This document shows, one piece after another, positions 37,240-45,613 of a stretch of DNA of 64,000 nt. The stretch's first letter is position 1. Each line of letters starts with the position of its first letter. This stretch comes from an uncultured Ruminococcus sp. GTDB taxonomy: Bacteria > Bacillota > Clostridia > Oscillospirales > Acutalibacteraceae. A model generated the notes under the pieces. The model was not told the origin of the DNA. It was given only the letters and a program-made list of their open reading frames with translations, and did no database searches. The stretch is from contig CACYDP010000084.1 in assembly GCA_902773135.1 (NCBI GenBank), forward strand, positions 18,583-82,582, given 5' to 3'. The translations under genes and the position numbers were made by a program.

Positions 37240-38316
37240 ATGAATGAAGTGACGATTGTATTCGGGGGAATGTCCGACAGACCCGACTCACGTATCAATA
37301 ATCTGACACCGTTTGAAGCTGCCCGTACACCGTTTATGGATTACCTTGCGGAGAACGGAACCAGTGGGTATGAGCAGACAGAATATGCCAATGCGGAAGA
37401 TTTGTCTGTGCTGTCTGTTTTCGGTTTGAAAACGGATGTCCACAATGTCGGACGTGCTTCATTTGAAAGCCGTTATTTCGGGATTGATACTGAGCCGGAA
37501 GATGCGGTACTGTGCTGCACTTTTGTGTCTTTGTCGGACGATGAAGATTATAATGATAAAACAATGCTCGGTATATGTCATGATATAGAAGAAGAGGAAG
37601 CTCGCCAATTGACAGAGGATTTATCAAAGGCCATCAATAACGAGATTTTTTCACTGCAATATGGGGGCGGCTCCGAACATTTTCTGATATGGAAACAAGG
37701 GGAACCGAATCCCGGCAGACTGTATTCGCCTCAGTCGGTATTGGGAATGAATATCTGTGATTTTATGCCCGTAGGAGAGTTTACCGATCCGCTGACTGAT
37801 ATAATGAAGAAAAGCAGCGTGGTTTTGCAGGAACATCCTGTCAATATTGCAAGAATCAACGCCGGTAAACTTCCTGTCAGTTCCTTGTGGCTGTGGGGAA
37901 TAGGAAAGCCTGTGCCTGAAAATCAATATCAGAATTCCGAAAACTGCCATACCTTGACTGTGTCAGATGATCTGCTTGTTTGTTCTGTTGCAGCGTATGC
38001 CGGTTCGGATACGGTCTGCATACAGGAAGAACAGCTCTCGGAAACAGCGGTGAATGCTTTAAAAAATGGCATTAAAAGGCTGATTGTCTACGGGAGACAG
38101 CCGAAAGATTTCGGGCTTTCCGGCGATTTGAAAGGTAAGATCAGTTGTATTGAAAAGATTGACAGCGGACCGGTATCGGCGATTTATCAATATCTGCGTC
38201 AATCGGGAGAAGCTTATTCTTTAAAAATTACATCGGACTGCACCGTTTCGGTTTCACTTTGTTCCTACTGCGGCGATCCGGTTCGATATATTGTCTATGA
38301 AAGTCAAAATGCATAA
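37240..38316 (+). CDS. Degenerate ApgM-like phosphoglycerate mutase family protein
   Basis: 358 residues. The N-terminal half follows archaeal-type cofactor-independent phosphoglycerate mutase (ApgM): LTPFEAARTPFMDYLAENG, GRASFESRYFGIDTEPEDAVLCCTF and QLTEDLSK. The residues used in catalysis appear lost: the family GDGM reads FGGM (Gly9 for Asp), the phospho-acceptor Ser of GSDVANLS is Glu53 in AEDLSVLS, and the C-terminal DxxH and THT metal ligands read SDCTVS and SYC. The expected DEAGH metal motif is not seen. It is probably a non-enzymatic relative. It follows the ABC permease by 19 bases and may share its transcript. Confidence 0.75.
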   Translation: MNEVTIVFGGMSDRPDSRINNLTPFEAARTPFMDYLAENGTSGYEQTEYANAEDLSVLSVFGLKTDVHNVGRASFESRYFGIDTEPEDAVLCCTFVSLSDDEDYNDKTMLGICHDIEEEEARQLTEDLSKAINNEIFSLQYGGGSEHFLIWKQGEPNPGRLYSPQSVLGMNICDFMPVGEFTDPLTDIMKKSSVVLQEHPVNIARINAGKLPVSSLWLWGIGKPVPENQYQNSENCHTLTVSDDLLVCSVAAYAGSDTVCIQEEQLSETAVNALKNGIKRLIVYGRQPKDFGLSGDLKGKISCIEKIDSGPVSAIYQYLRQSGEAYSLKITSDCTVSVSLCSYCGDPVRYIVYESQNA

Positions 38317-38394
38317 TTTGCACTATTAACTTTCAAAAAATACTTGTAGACTTGTTTTATTTTAACTAAATTGAAAGAAATGCACGTCTTTTAC

Positions 38395-38423
38395 TTGACA
38401 ACAAATGGTGTGGGTGCTATACT
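38395..38423 (+). promoter_or_regulatory. Strong sigma-A promoter before amt
   Basis: Perfect TTGACA (38395-38400) and TATACT (38418-38423) with 17-base spacing; predicted start near 38430. Confidence 0.85.
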
Positions 38424-38435
38424 TTAGACACAACG

Positions 38436-38481
38436 AAGGCGTTGGATACCGAAAAGGTATCTGACGCCTTTTATTTTTTTT
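38436..38481 (+). terminator. Intrinsic terminator inside the amt leader (attenuator)
   Basis: Stem AAGGCGT + GATACC paired with GGTATC + ACGCCTT around a GAAAA loop (one 2x2 internal loop), followed by TTATTTTTTTT. It begins only about six bases after the predicted transcript start and ends 16 bases before the amt ATG, so most transcripts from the promoter should stop before amt unless antitermination occurs. Confidence 0.85.
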
Positions 38482-38496
38482 AAAGGAAGTGTACTT

Positions 38497-39783
38497 ATGT
38501 CAAGCGGAAGTATAGGATTTATGATTGTATGTACGGCGTTGGTATTGCTGATGACGCCTGCACTGGCATTTTTTTACGGAGGTCTGGTTCGGAGAAAAAA
38601 TGTCATTAACACCATGATGGCAACGATTTTTATTGTCGGAACGGCAATGATTATGTGGATTTTGTTTGGATACAGTCTTTCGTTCGGCAGCGACAATGCA
38701 GGTCTTGTCGGCGGATTTGATTTTTTGGGAATGAATAACGTCAGCGAAAATGCCAGCACACGAGGTCTGGAAATACCTGATATGCTGTTTGCAGCGTTTC
38801 AGATGATGTTTGCGGTGATTACCCCCGCACTGATTACGGGAGCAGTGGCAGGCAGAATGAAATTCAAGCCTTTGATTGCCTTTATTGCACTCTGGACAAT
38901 TGTTGTATATTATCCTATGGCTCATATGGTATGGGGCGGCGGATTTATGGGCAGTGCTTCGGAAGGCGGCAGCGGTCTTTTCGGACTGGGTATTTATCTC
39001 AACTCGGTAGACTTTGCAGGCGGAAACGTTGTTCATATCAGTTCGGGTATCACAGGTCTTGTATTGGCAATTATACTTGGCAAACGCCGTGACTACGACC
39101 GTGGAGCATATATGCCTCACAATATTCCGTTTGTTCTTCTCGGTGCAGCACTGCTTCTGTTCGGTTGGTTCGGATTTAATGCAGGCAGTGCGTTGGCAGC
39201 GAACGGTCTTGCTGTTCATGCATTTGTTACATCGGCTGTTGCATCAGCTGCGGCATTGATTTCGTGGATTGCAATTGATATAATTACAACAGGCAAGCCC
39301 ACTTTGGTAGGCAGTGCGACCGGTATGGTAGTAGGTCTTGTCGCAATTACACCCGGTGCGGGTTACGTGCCGGTATGGGCATCGATTATGATAGGACTTC
39401 TTGTCAGCCCGATATGCTATTTCGGCGTTCATATCGTCAAGAGAGTTCTGAAAATTGATGATGCACTTGATGCTTTCGGCTGCCACGGCATAGGCGGTAT
39501 CTGGGGCGGTCTTGCAACAGGTATTTTCGGAATGAAAACCATAGATGGTGTGGAAACAGGTGCACAGTGGAATGGTTTGGTATTCGGTGATGTCAATCTG
39601 TTTCTTGCACAGGCAGAAAGCATTGTGATCACCATTGCAGTAGCCATTGCAGGTACATTGATATGCTACGGAATCGTAAGATTGTTTGTCAATCCGAGAG
39701 CAAGCGAAATGGAAGAAAGAATCGGTCTTGATATGGTAGAACACGGAGAACGTGCTTACCCGACTTTTGACGGTCTTGACTAA
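38497..39783 (+). CDS. amt: Ammonium transporter Amt
   Basis: 428-residue, eleven-helix Amt/Rh channel for ammonium. Signature stretches are TPALAFFYGGLVRRKNVINTM, the pore region YYPMAHMVWGGG and DFAGGNVVHISSG containing the first pore His, and CHGIGGIWGGLATG with the second. The C-terminal tail carries the LDMVEHGERAYPTFDGLD segment that docks PII. Paired with glnK 25 bases downstream. An intrinsic terminator sits in its leader. Confidence 0.97.
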   Translation: MSSGSIGFMIVCTALVLLMTPALAFFYGGLVRRKNVINTMMATIFIVGTAMIMWILFGYSLSFGSDNAGLVGGFDFLGMNNVSENASTRGLEIPDMLFAAFQMMFAVITPALITGAVAGRMKFKPLIAFIALWTIVVYYPMAHMVWGGGFMGSASEGGSGLFGLGIYLNSVDFAGGNVVHISSGITGLVLAIILGKRRDYDRGAYMPHNIPFVLLGAALLLFGWFGFNAGSALAANGLAVHAFVTSAVASAAALISWIAIDIITTGKPTLVGSATGMVVGLVAITPGAGYVPVWASIMIGLLVSPICYFGVHIVKRVLKIDDALDAFGCHGIGGIWGGLATGIFGMKTIDGVETGAQWNGLVFGDVNLFLAQAESIVITIAVAIAGTLICYGIVRLFVNPRASEMEERIGLDMVEHGERAYPTFDGLD

Positions 39784-39808
39784 GAGTGAATAAGGAGATT
39801 GAATCATA

Positions 39809-40150
39809 ATGAAAAAGATAGAAGCAATCGTTCGTCCGGAAAAATACGAGCAGGTAAAGGACGCTTTGTGTGAAATCGACGTAAAGGGTATCACCGTTTA
39901 TCAGGTGATGGGCTGCGGACATCAGAAGGGACGTCTTGAAAACGTCAGAGGCGTTGAAGTTGATCTGGAAATGAACAGAAAAATCAAATTTGAAATTGTT
40001 GTTTCAACAGAAGAATGGGCAGAAAAAACCATTGAAGCCATTCAGAAAACAGCTTGTACGGGGGAAATAGGCGACGGAAAAATATTCGTTTATGACCTTG
40101 ATAATGTCATTAAGATCAGGACGGGTGAAAGAGGCATCAAAGCTATTTGA
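39809..40150 (+). CDS. glnK: PII signal-transduction protein GlnK
   Basis: 113-residue nitrogen regulator that plugs the Amt channel according to ADP/ATP and 2-oxoglutarate status. N-terminal MKKIEAIVRPEKYEQVKDAL and C-terminal IGDGKIFVYDLDNVIKIRTGERG are diagnostic. In the T-loop (GCGHQKGRLENVRGVEV) the uridylylation residue Tyr51 is Val and Tyr46 is Val, so control by GlnD-type uridylylation is not expected. AAGGAG lies ahead of the ATG. Confidence 0.96.
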   Translation: MKKIEAIVRPEKYEQVKDALCEIDVKGITVYQVMGCGHQKGRLENVRGVEVDLEMNRKIKFEIVVSTEEWAEKTIEAIQKTACTGEIGDGKIFVYDLDNVIKIRTGERGIKAI

Positions 40151-40252
40151 TGGTTGAGGAATCATTGACGATTGTTAAAAATATACAAAAAAATAGCTTT
40201 AATTTCTTTCGGAATTAGTCTTTAATATTAGTTATTTGTGTGATATAATGAT

Positions 40253-40297
40253 AGCATAAAGCGGGAGAGCTGCTGCTTTCCCGCTTTATGCTATTTT
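40253..40297 (+). terminator. Strong terminator after glnK
   Basis: 14-bp perfect stem AGCATAAAGCGGGA / TCCCGCTTTATGCT followed by ATTTTTG. An extended -10-like TGATATAAT immediately precedes the stem (40242-40249). Confidence 0.9.
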
Positions 40298-40388
40298 TGT
40301 TATCAGGAGCAGTTTCATTTTCCGACAGAAATTGCCTGCTGCTGAGAACAGAAACAGTATGATGATCGATACCATTCGGGAGGAATTT

Positions 40389-41057
40389 ATGTCGGAAATA
40401 AAGGGAGCAATATTTGATCTTGACGGAACGCTGATAGATTCAATGTATGTATGGGAAAAAGTTGACAGGGATTTTCTGGCACAGAGGGGCATTCCTGTTA
40501 CGGCAGAATATACCGATGCAATGCGTAAAATGTTTTTTGAAACAGCCGCACAATATACCATTGAAACTTATCACCTGAAAGAAACTGTCGAAGAAATCAC
40601 AAAAATATGGCTCGATATGGCACGTTATGAGTATGAACACCACGTTCGGTGCAAGCCTTTTGTACATCAATATCTCGATAAGCTGAAAAGCGAAAAGATA
40701 CGGCTCGGTATGGCGACATCCAGCGATCCTTATCTTCTGGAACCTGTGATGAAAAACAACGGACTTGACAAGTATTTTGATCAGATATGCTATACCTCCG
40801 AAGTAGGCAGAAACAAATCCAATCCCGATATATATCTTTATACGGCTCGGAAACTTGGTATCCAACCGGAAAAGTGTGTCGTGTTTGAGGATATACCCGA
40901 AGGGATAAACGGTGCATTAAAAGCAGGAATGAAAACAGTTGCGGTTTTTGATCAAGCATCCGGGAACTGTATTGATATAATGAGGAATAATGCCGATATG
41001 TTCATTATGGGTTATGATGAAATATTAGAGGTGGATATATGGAAAGAAACAGATTGA
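40389..41057 (+). CDS. HAD-superfamily phosphatase, beta-phosphoglucomutase-like
   Basis: 222 residues. Motif I is AIFDLDGTLIDSM, motif II MATSSDP, and motifs III/IV lie in NKSNPDIYLYTARKLG and VVFEDIPEGINGALKAG. A helical cap follows motif I, so it belongs to the subfamily that acts on small sugar phosphates; substrate unknown. The start ATG is preceded by GGGAGGAATTT. Its 3' end overlaps the next gene by 19 bases. Confidence 0.9.
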   Translation: MSEIKGAIFDLDGTLIDSMYVWEKVDRDFLAQRGIPVTAEYTDAMRKMFFETAAQYTIETYHLKETVEEITKIWLDMARYEYEHHVRCKPFVHQYLDKLKSEKIRLGMATSSDPYLLEPVMKNNGLDKYFDQICYTSEVGRNKSNPDIYLYTARKLGIQPEKCVVFEDIPEGINGALKAGMKTVAVFDQASGNCIDIMRNNADMFIMGYDEILEVDIWKETD

Positions 41058-41425
41058 GATATTTTATTGTTGCTGTTGCAATGCTTGTGTGCGGATATTT
41101 TGCCCGCTCCATTGACGATGTAATATGGCAGCAGACAAGTTTTGCTATTGTGACGGCAGGTATCTATTTTTTATTTGCTATTGTGATGAAAAAAGCTGCT
41201 TCGTGGGTTTTAGTTGTTATCAATCTTGTCGTTTGTGTTGGAATCCACTTTCTCAATATGCTTGACTTTGAATGGTATAATTATTTTTATAACAGTGAAA
41301 TCGGAAGATTTATCATAGGCGGACCGGCCGATCTGATTATGTTGGGCTATATTGCTGTCGGAACGGTTGCGGCAGCTTTGATGGAAGTGCTGCTGCGGCA
41401 GTACAACCAGGTGGGAATGGGATGA
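41039..41425 (+). CDS. Small membrane protein of unknown function
   Basis: 128 residues with about four hydrophobic segments (YFIVAVAMLVCGYFA, FAIVTAGIYFLFAIVM, WVLVVINLVVCVGIHFL, LIMLGYIAVGTVAAALMEVLL). I do not recognise a family. It overlaps the HAD phosphatase and is followed by a PH-domain gene, so the three probably share a transcript. GAGGTGG before the ATG. Confidence 0.7.
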   Translation: MERNRLRYFIVAVAMLVCGYFARSIDDVIWQQTSFAIVTAGIYFLFAIVMKKAASWVLVVINLVVCVGIHFLNMLDFEWYNYFYNSEIGRFIIGGPADLIMLGYIAVGTVAAALMEVLLRQYNQVGMG

Positions 41426-41460
41426 ACTGTACAGAACACTGATGAAGGAGGTTTTCTTTT

Positions 41461-41868
41461 ATGAGCAAAGATTCTGCACAAAATACGGATGTGATTGCCG
41501 AAGAAAGAAAACGCTGGGGATTTTTCGGGATTCCATGGACGTTTACCAAATACAGACTGACGAAGAAAAAACTACTGATACTTAAAGGATTTTTCAAAAG
41601 TACAAGAAACGAGATACTTTTATATAGAGTTGTTGATATATCGTACAGCAGAACCCTCATACAAAAAATGTTCGGACTGGGTACCATCACGGTGTATTCA
41701 CACGATGTGACCAATCCGGAACTTGAAATCAAAAATATTAAAAATTCGTCATTTTTTCTTGACAGCCTTTCTGACGCTGCGGAGAATGACAGGATCAGAA
41801 TGAAAATACGCCAGAGCGAATTGATCGACAGTACAATGGGGCATATGAGTGACTTGGACATTGACTGA
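41461..41868 (+). CDS. Bacterial PH-domain protein (YdbS-like)
   Basis: 135 residues. A bPH2-type fold is suggested by YRLTKKKLLILKGFFKSTRNEILLYRVVDISYSRTLIQKMFGLGTITVYS, here given in outline, which is the conserved core of DUF304/YdbS domains. The usual membrane helices are missing, so it may be soluble. The C-terminal tail is polar and helical. AAGGAGG before the ATG. A palindromic repeat follows 30 bases after the stop. Confidence 0.75.
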   Translation: MSKDSAQNTDVIAEERKRWGFFGIPWTFTKYRLTKKKLLILKGFFKSTRNEILLYRVVDISYSRTLIQKMFGLGTITVYSHDVTNPELEIKNIKNSSFFLDSLSDAAENDRIRMKIRQSELIDSTMGHMSDLDID

Positions 41869-41897
41869 TTTTACTCTTGGGCGGAGAACTATTGATA

Positions 41898-41950
41898 AGA
41901 GGTCTGTTTAACATCTTCGTACCGCACGGCACAGATATGAAACAGGCTCT
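41898..41950 (+). repeat. Dispersed palindromic repeat, copy 3
   Basis: 53-bp copy: left end GGTCTGTTTAA, middle CATCTTCGTACCGCACGGCAC, right end ATGAAACAGGCTCT. Nearly identical to the copy at 52698. It lies in the gap between the PH-domain gene and the YitT gene, same strand as both. No terminator is evident next to it. Confidence 0.85.
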
Positions 41951-42022
41951 AAGAACAATATACAGCAATGCTGACGTGTTGCGGTATGAGTGCATATGAT
42001 TGTAAAAAGTCGGGTGGTATCA

Positions 42023-42883
42023 ATGAAAGTAAACAATCTCGGCAGGGAAGTTTTTAAAATTATTTCCATTATATTTGCGGCAGTTTTATATGCGTTCAAT
42101 ATTAATAATTTCCTTCACGCTTCGGCTCTTTTGGCAGGAGGATTTACAGGTCTGACGCTGCTGATTCAGAATATTTTTCAGCAGTTCCTGAATCTTGCTG
42201 TTCCGTTCAGTCTGATTTATATTCCGTTAAATGCCATACCGGCATTGATCAGTTTTAAATTTATAGGTAAGCGATTTACACTTTACTCGCTTGTGTTTAT
42301 TATGCTTTCTTCTGTATTTACCGATATGGTTCCGAATTTCGGTCTTACCGATGATATACTTCTTTGTTCGATATTCGGGGGAATCTTGAACGGTACGGCG
42401 ATCAGTATCTGTCTTATCTCGGGAGCTACCAGCGGAGGAACCGATTTTATTTCTATTTTTATCTCTGAAAAATACGGAAAAGATGCGTGGAATTATATCT
42501 TTGCCGGAAACGTTGTGATTCTTGTTTATTCGGGTGTTGTTTTCAGCTGGAAATCAGCCATGTATTCCATTATACTCCAGTTTGTTTCCACAATGATCAT
42601 TCAGATGCTGTATAAACGTTACCAGAAACAAACCTTGTTTATCGTGACCGAAAAACCTCAGGAAATCTATCAGGTGATCAAAGACTGTACCAATCACGAC
42701 GGCACGTTGTTCAAAGGGACGGGTTTGTATCAGGGAAAGGAACGCAAAATGATCTATTCTGTTGTTTCGTCCGATGAAATACAACATCTCATATCGGAAA
42801 TCATCAAAGTCGACGATCAGGCTTTTATCAATGTGACAAAATCAGAGATGATACAGGGAAGATTTTATTACAGAAAAAAATAA
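42023..42883 (+). CDS. YitT family membrane protein
   Basis: 286 residues. Five to six membrane helices (from IISIIFAAVLYAFNINNFLHASALLAGGFTGL, a YitT hallmark, outlined here) and a C-terminal cytosolic DUF2179 domain (QTLFIVTEKPQEIYQVI to FINVTKSEMIQGRF). Function unknown; members occur in many Firmicutes. The start is the ATG behind GGGTGG; an upstream ATG at 41990 has no ribosome site. Confidence 0.88.
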   Translation: MKVNNLGREVFKIISIIFAAVLYAFNINNFLHASALLAGGFTGLTLLIQNIFQQFLNLAVPFSLIYIPLNAIPALISFKFIGKRFTLYSLVFIMLSSVFTDMVPNFGLTDDILLCSIFGGILNGTAISICLISGATSGGTDFISIFISEKYGKDAWNYIFAGNVVILVYSGVVFSWKSAMYSIILQFVSTMIIQMLYKRYQKQTLFIVTEKPQEIYQVIKDCTNHDGTLFKGTGLYQGKERKMIYSVVSSDEIQHLISEIIKVDDQAFINVTKSEMIQGRFYYRKK

Positions 42884-42887
42884 AAGA

Positions 42888-42925
42888 TTTCAGGGCTGCT
42901 GCACAAAAGTACAACAGCCCTGAAA
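42888..42925. terminator. Bidirectional terminator between yitT and ferredoxin genes
   Basis: 11-bp stem TTTCAGGGCTG / CAGCCCTGAAA. T-rich on the plus side (GGTTTTTTATTTTTTG) and on the minus side (TCTTTTATTTTTTT), serving both converging genes. Confidence 0.9.
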
Positions 42926-42956
42926 ATTTATCAGGTTTTTTATTTTTTGACGGTGC

Positions 42957-43127
42957 TTAACCTTGACTCGGAGCACCCACGGGACAGACGTTTTCGCAAG
43001 AGCCGCACTCTACACAAGCGTCTGCGTTGATTTCATACTTGCCGTCGCCCTCTGAAATAGCACCGACAGGACATTCTGCTGCACAAGCACCACAGGTAAT
43101 GCAGTCATCGGAAATAACATAAGCCAT
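42957..43127 (-). CDS. 2[4Fe-4S] ferredoxin
   Basis: 56-residue clostridial ferredoxin, an electron carrier for anaerobic metabolism. Two complete cluster motifs are visible: CITCGACAAECP in the first half and CVECGSCENVCP in the second. The protein starts MAYVISDDC. AAGGAGG lies before the ATG, with a good promoter upstream and a strong terminator after the gene, so it is a compact monocistronic unit. Confidence 0.96.
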   Translation of the reverse strand: MAYVISDDCITCGACAAECPVGAISEGDGKYEINADACVECGSCENVCPVGAPSQG

Positions 43128-43157
43128 AAATATGCCTCCTTGATTTTATTTTACTAT

Positions 43158-43185
43158 ATTATATCACTTGCAGAAATAAAATCAA
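43158..43185 (-). promoter_or_regulatory. Promoter of the ferredoxin gene
   Basis: On the minus strand TTGATT (43185-43180) and TATAAT (43163-43158) with 16-base spacing, about 30 bases before the ATG. The remainder of the 43186-43398 gap is very AT-rich and carries an extended -10 (TGTTATAAT, 43333-43341) for the next gene. Confidence 0.75.
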
Positions 43186-43398
43186 TACTTTTTTTGAAAA
43201 AACTATTGATATTTGTTAGATAATTTTTTTTGAAAAAAATGTTTTTATGGACAATATACAAAAATATACAAAATTTTTAAATCTTTATAATTTCATATCA
43301 TCACATTTTTTCTTTACGAAAATATTGGTTTGTGTTATAATAATATGGTTATTATTGTTTCCGAGTCGTATCAAAATGCAGTTGTGAGGTGTTGCTAT

Positions 43399-44142
43399 AT
43401 GTTGAAAGAAGGCGAACGGCTTGAACCGCTCGGCAAAGGTATCAGGGTGATTGTATCTGATGAACATAAATTCTGGACCGATACGATTCTTCTTGCTGAC
43501 TTTGCAAAACCAAAACGAAAAGAAACAGCCTGTGAACTCGGCAGCGGCTGTGGTGCGATACCTCTGATATGGTGCCGCAGTGATTCACCGAAAAGTATTA
43601 CCGCCGTTGAAATACAGGAAAATGCCTGTTCGATGCTGCAAAGAAGCATCGAGCTGAATCATCTGTCAGACAGGATCACCGTTATCAACAGCGATATGGG
43701 AGAACTTGATGGCAAAGTTACAATGTCTTCCTATGATCTGGTGGTATGCAATCCCCCTTATAAAGCTGCCGGAACGGGAATTCTGAATCCGGTTGCTTCT
43801 CATCAAATCGCAAGGCACGAATTGTCCTGTACAACTGATGATATTATGTCCGCAGCGGAAAAATTACTCAAATATTCCGGCAGAATCTGTATGTGTCAGC
43901 GTCCGGAACGGCTGAGTGATATTATTACGTCAATGCGTGAACATCATATTGAGCCGAAGAGACTGAGGTTTGTCCAGCAGCGTCCCGGCAAAGCACCAAA
44001 ATTGTTTTTGATAGAAGGACGTTTCGGTGGAAAACCCTGCGGTTTGATTACCGAGCCGGTGCTCTTTATCGAGAAAGAGGGCGGGGATTTTTCCGATGAA
44101 ATGATCAGCATTTACGGGTCGTATAAGGAGGATTATATTTGA
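43399..44142 (+). CDS. tRNA1(Val) adenine-37-N6 methyltransferase (TrmN6-like)
   Basis: 247 residues. The typical start GERLEPLGKGIRVIVSDEHKFW is followed by motif I ACELGSGCGAIPL and the N6-adenine catalytic motif VVCNPPYKAAG. The C-terminal part contains LRFVQQRPGKAPKLFLIEG, also characteristic. The start ATG follows GTGAGGTG; a longer frame from 43330 overlaps a promoter. The stop shares one base with the rsmI start (TGATG), the classic pairing of these two genes in Firmicutes. Confidence 0.9.
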   Translation: MLKEGERLEPLGKGIRVIVSDEHKFWTDTILLADFAKPKRKETACELGSGCGAIPLIWCRSDSPKSITAVEIQENACSMLQRSIELNHLSDRITVINSDMGELDGKVTMSSYDLVVCNPPYKAAGTGILNPVASHQIARHELSCTTDDIMSAAEKLLKYSGRICMCQRPERLSDIITSMREHHIEPKRLRFVQQRPGKAPKLFLIEGRFGGKPCGLITEPVLFIEKEGGDFSDEMISIYGSYKEDYI

Positions 44143-44966
44143 TGAGCGGAAAACTGTTTGTTGTGGGAACTCCGATAGGAAACTTGTCTGATTTTTCCCC
44201 CAGAGCCATTCAGACCCTGTCCGAAGCGGACTTTATTGCCGCCGAAGATACAAGGGTCACATTAAAATTACTGAATAAATTCAATATAAGCACACCAATG
44301 ATTAGTTATCATAAATATAATGCCAAAGAACGTGGAGAAGAAATAGTCAGGCGAATAGAAAACGGTGAAAATTGTGCCATTGTTACTGATGCCGGTATGC
44401 CCTGTATTTCTGATCCGGGAGAACCGCTGGTAAAACTATGTGCTGAAAAAGGCATTACCGTATGTGTTGTTCCCGGTCCTACGGCATTTGCATCTGCCGT
44501 TGCTGTTTCGGGACTGCCGACCGGACGCTTTACGTTTGAGGGCTTTTTAAGTGTAAACAAAAAGGAAAGGCGGGAACACCTTTTGTCGCTGCAAAAGGAA
44601 GTGCGTACGATGGTTTTTTATGAGGCACCGCATAAACTTTCCGCCGCACTGAAAGATATGTATGAAAATTTTGGTGACAGGAATGTGGCAATTGTTCGGG
44701 AATTGACGAAAATTCACGAGGAAGTTATCCGAACGACACTTTCGCAGGCTTGTGAGCAATATGCCGACAATCATCTGAAAGGCGAAATCGTTCTTGTCGT
44801 AGAGGGGACAAAAGAAATCCCTGCGGAAGATATGACATTGGATTATGCCGTATCTGTTGCAAAACAGCTTGCAGAAAAAGGCTGTTCCCTTTCAGATGCC
44901 GCCAAGAGCAGTGCCAAGCTGACAGGATTTAAAAAAAGTGATATATATAAAAATCTGATAGACTGA
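44142..44966 (+). CDS. rsmI: 16S rRNA (cytidine-1402-2'-O)-methyltransferase RsmI
   Basis: Tetrapyrrole-methylase-fold enzyme acting on the decoding centre. Diagnostic stretches: LFVVGTPIGNLSDFSPRAIQTL, AAEDTRVTLKLLN, VTDAGMPCISDPGEPLVKLC, VPGPTAFASAVAVSGLPT and FYEAPHKLSAAL. 274 residues. AAGGAGG precedes both the in-frame TTG at 44139 and the ATG at 44142; ATG is preferred. Confidence 0.97.
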   Translation: MSGKLFVVGTPIGNLSDFSPRAIQTLSEADFIAAEDTRVTLKLLNKFNISTPMISYHKYNAKERGEEIVRRIENGENCAIVTDAGMPCISDPGEPLVKLCAEKGITVCVVPGPTAFASAVAVSGLPTGRFTFEGFLSVNKKERREHLLSLQKEVRTMVFYEAPHKLSAALKDMYENFGDRNVAIVRELTKIHEEVIRTTLSQACEQYADNHLKGEIVLVVEGTKEIPAEDMTLDYAVSVAKQLAEKGCSLSDAAKSSAKLTGFKKSDIYKNLID

Positions 44967-44998
44967 TAAAATTATTAAAGAAAGAAGTTGTTAAAATT

Positions 44999-45613
44999 AT
45001 GGATTTGATTCTTGCATCGACATCACCCAGAAGAAAACAAATTTTAAGCCTTGCTTATAATGATTTTAAGGTGATTAAATCTTATGTCAGAGAAATTGTT
45101 CCCAGTGATCTCGAGGTCGAAAAATGTCCGGAATACCTGGCAAAAGAAAAAGCGGAAACCGTTGCCAAAGGTTATGCAAAGGCACTTGTGGTAGGCTTTG
45201 ATACCTCTGTGATCATAGATGGAACCATACTGAATAAACCGAGAAATACCAGCGATGCAAGACAGATGATGGAAATGCTCTCGGGCAAAACACATATGGT
45301 AGTCACAGGCTGCTGCCTTTGTTATATGGGGCAAACACATTCCTTTTCCGAAACGACGGAAGTGGAATTTTATCCGATGACCGAAGAGGAAATCGAAAAA
45401 TATATTGCCACTACTGAACCTTATGATAAAGCAGGCGGCTACGGAATACAGTCAACCGGTGCTTTATTTGTCAAAAGAATCAATGGCGACTATTATAATG
45501 TTGTGGGACTTCCACTGGCACGGCTCAAAAGAGAAATCGATACATTTTTAGAGCAAGATGTGTTTATAGAAGAACCGAGTATCGTAAGAGACAGACCAAA
45601 TGCAAAATTTTAA
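44999..45613 (+). CDS. maf: Maf family nucleotide pyrophosphatase
   Basis: House-cleaning enzyme that hydrolyses non-canonical or excess nucleoside triphosphates. It starts LILASTSPRRKQILS with the conserved SxRR. The catalytic Asp lies in VVGFDTSVIIDG, a variant of the usual A-D-T. EPYDKAGGYGIQ and NVVGLPLARL complete the family pattern. 204 residues. Its TAA stop is the beginning of a palindromic repeat. Confidence 0.94.
   Translation: MDLILASTSPRRKQILSLAYNDFKVIKSYVREIVPSDLEVEKCPEYLAKEKAETVAKGYAKALVVGFDTSVIIDGTILNKPRNTSDARQMMEMLSGKTHMVVTGCCLCYMGQTHSFSETTEVEFYPMTEEEIEKYIATTEPYDKAGGYGIQSTGALFVKRINGDYYNVVGLPLARLKREIDTFLEQDVFIEEPSIVRDRPNAKF

Noticed and set aside
38424-38496. ANTAR-type dual-hexaloop antiterminator in the amt leader
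   Set aside because: Only one hairpin, the terminator itself, fits between the promoter and the gene.
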